From: Fibrobacterota bacterium
GTDB taxonomy: Bacteria; Fibrobacterota; Chitinivibrionia; Chitinivibrionales; JANQEN01
Direction of reading: 5' to 3'
Assembly (NCBI GenBank): GCA_030619215.1
Contig: JAUXBV010000240.1
Location: 1 to 5,892, forward strand
Length of the DNA stretch: 5,892 nucleotides
Below, one piece after another: positions 5,281-5,892 of the stretch (within the stretch, counting starts at the first letter, position 1; every line of letters starts with the position of its first letter). A model generated the notes under the pieces. The model saw nothing but the letters and a program-made list of their open reading frames with translations. It did no database searches and was not told the origin of the DNA. The translations under genes were made by a program, and so were the position numbers.

Positions 5281-5892
5281 CTATTCTTCCTTCTCCTCTT
5301 CCTTAAGTTTCTCTAACTCCTCTTCATACTTCTCTATCTCATCATCAATTTTTTCTATCCGCTCTCCTGCCTTCTCCTGAAACTCAAGCATTTTCCCCAT
5401 GCCGGACATCTTTTCCGCTTTTGCCAGGGCATACTCAATGTCATTGCGCAGTGTCTCATAATTCTTATTGAAAAATGAGAGCCGTGCAAATTCATCATTG
5501 AATTTATAGTAGCTGCGTATCTTCTTCTCATATTCAACCTGCGGGGCGTGGAGGCTGTCAACCTGCTTAATTATATAAGAGGATTGACCGGCCATAGACA
5601 ATTCATTCATGGAGGTGGCGATCTTATAGTAAACATCCCGATGGTCGTAAAATCTTTCTTCCTCTGCCTTCCTTTCATTTTCGTCCGGAGGAGTGGTTGT
5701 ATTTATCTTTTCATACGCGGGTGTAAGAACACTTACCGCTTCCTGGTATTTTTTATTGATCATGGCACAGTAACCTTTAAGAAGCATGGCTTCACACCGA
5801 AGAATAATCTTTTTACTGGTTCTGAGAATTTCATCACACGCCTTTATGCAGTCCACCCAGTTGCTTGCTTTCAGGGCCACCCAGGCCAAGCC
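5281..5892 (-). CDS. TPR-like protein with C-terminal acidic coiled coil (5' part outside window)
   Basis: Partial gene: the reading frame is still open at the window edge (its first visible codon is GGC) and the TTG at 5889-5887 is probably an internal codon, so the true start lies beyond 5892. About 203 residues are visible. The first 60 (AWVALKASNWVDCIKACDEI, then KGYCAMINKKYQEAVSVL) have the paired-helix pattern of tetratricopeptide repeats, with small and aromatic residues at the usual places. A helical middle follows, and the last 45 residues are a Glu/Lys-rich coiled coil (ERIEKIDDEIEKYEEELEKL) ending in a charged tail before a TAG stop. TPR proteins are scaffolds; no enzymatic motif is visible and the partner is unknown. 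Whether it is secreted cannot be judged because the N-terminus is missing. It lies 137 bases upstream of the GH2 gene on the same strand, so co-transcription is possible but not shown. The TPR assignment is by pattern only. Confidence 0.75.
   Translation of the reverse strand, partial: GLAWVALKASNWVDCIKACDEILRTSKKIILRCEAMLLKGYCAMINKKYQEAVSVLTPAYEKINTTTPPDENERKAEEERFYDHRDVYYKIATSMNELSMAGQSSYIIKQVDSLHAPQVEYEKKIRSYYKFNDEFARLSFFNKNYETLRNDIEYALAKAEKMSGMGKMLEFQEKAGERIEKIDDEIEKYEEELEKLKEEEKEE

Noticed and set aside
1..5892. CRISPR arrays, tRNA or rRNA genes, insertion-sequence ends and transposases.
   Set aside because: No regularly spaced repeats, cloverleaf-like sequence, transposase motifs or long terminal repeats were seen.

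Overview
All the protein genes supported here lie on the minus strand, so the window reads from right to left: a TPR-like/coiled-coil protein cut by the window edge, a secreted family GH2 exo-beta-D-glucosaminidase (exochitosanase), a small toxin-antitoxin-like gene pair, a putative glycosidase lipoprotein, and about 300 non-coding bases. Nothing convincing is coded on the plus strand; the open frames there are shadows of the GH2 gene.

The DNA is moderately AT-rich, with very AT-rich gaps. The genes suggest a Gram-negative, polysaccharide-degrading bacterium of the FCB group. The GH2 enzyme ends in a module resembling the type IX secretion (Por) or Fibrobacterota C-terminal sorting domains, the lipoprotein has a lipobox without an Asp retention signal, and the TPR protein ends in a Glu/Lys-rich coiled coil. 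A chitin- or chitosan-degrading member of the Fibrobacterota (Chitinispirillia/Chitinivibrionia-like) would fit, but this is inferred from protein style, not from a marker gene.

Layout: 5892-5281, TPR-like tail. 5280-5144, gap with a small near-palindrome. 5143-2276, GH2 exochitosanase with the subfamily-diagnostic acid Asp455 and nucleophile Glu526. 2275-2105, very AT-rich gap with a 10-bp inverted repeat over the GH2 stop and a possible promoter. 2104-1808 and 1811-1614, a TTG-started BrnT/DUF4258-like small protein and its acidic partner, overlapping by ATGA. 1613-1513, leader with a long imperfect hairpin. 1512-307, lipoprotein with a DUF5011-like Ig domain and a barrel-like catalytic domain of a family I cannot name. 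306-1, no gene.

Functionally, the exochitosanase would release glucosamine from chitosan oligomers outside the cell, and the lipoprotein is a plausible second glycan-active enzyme at the surface. The small pair is unrelated to that job and looks like an inserted toxin-antitoxin cassette. Its junction is the least ordinary sequence here: two A7 runs, both phased as -1 slippery heptamers, flank the antitoxin ribosome binding site, so slippage could join the two proteins into one.
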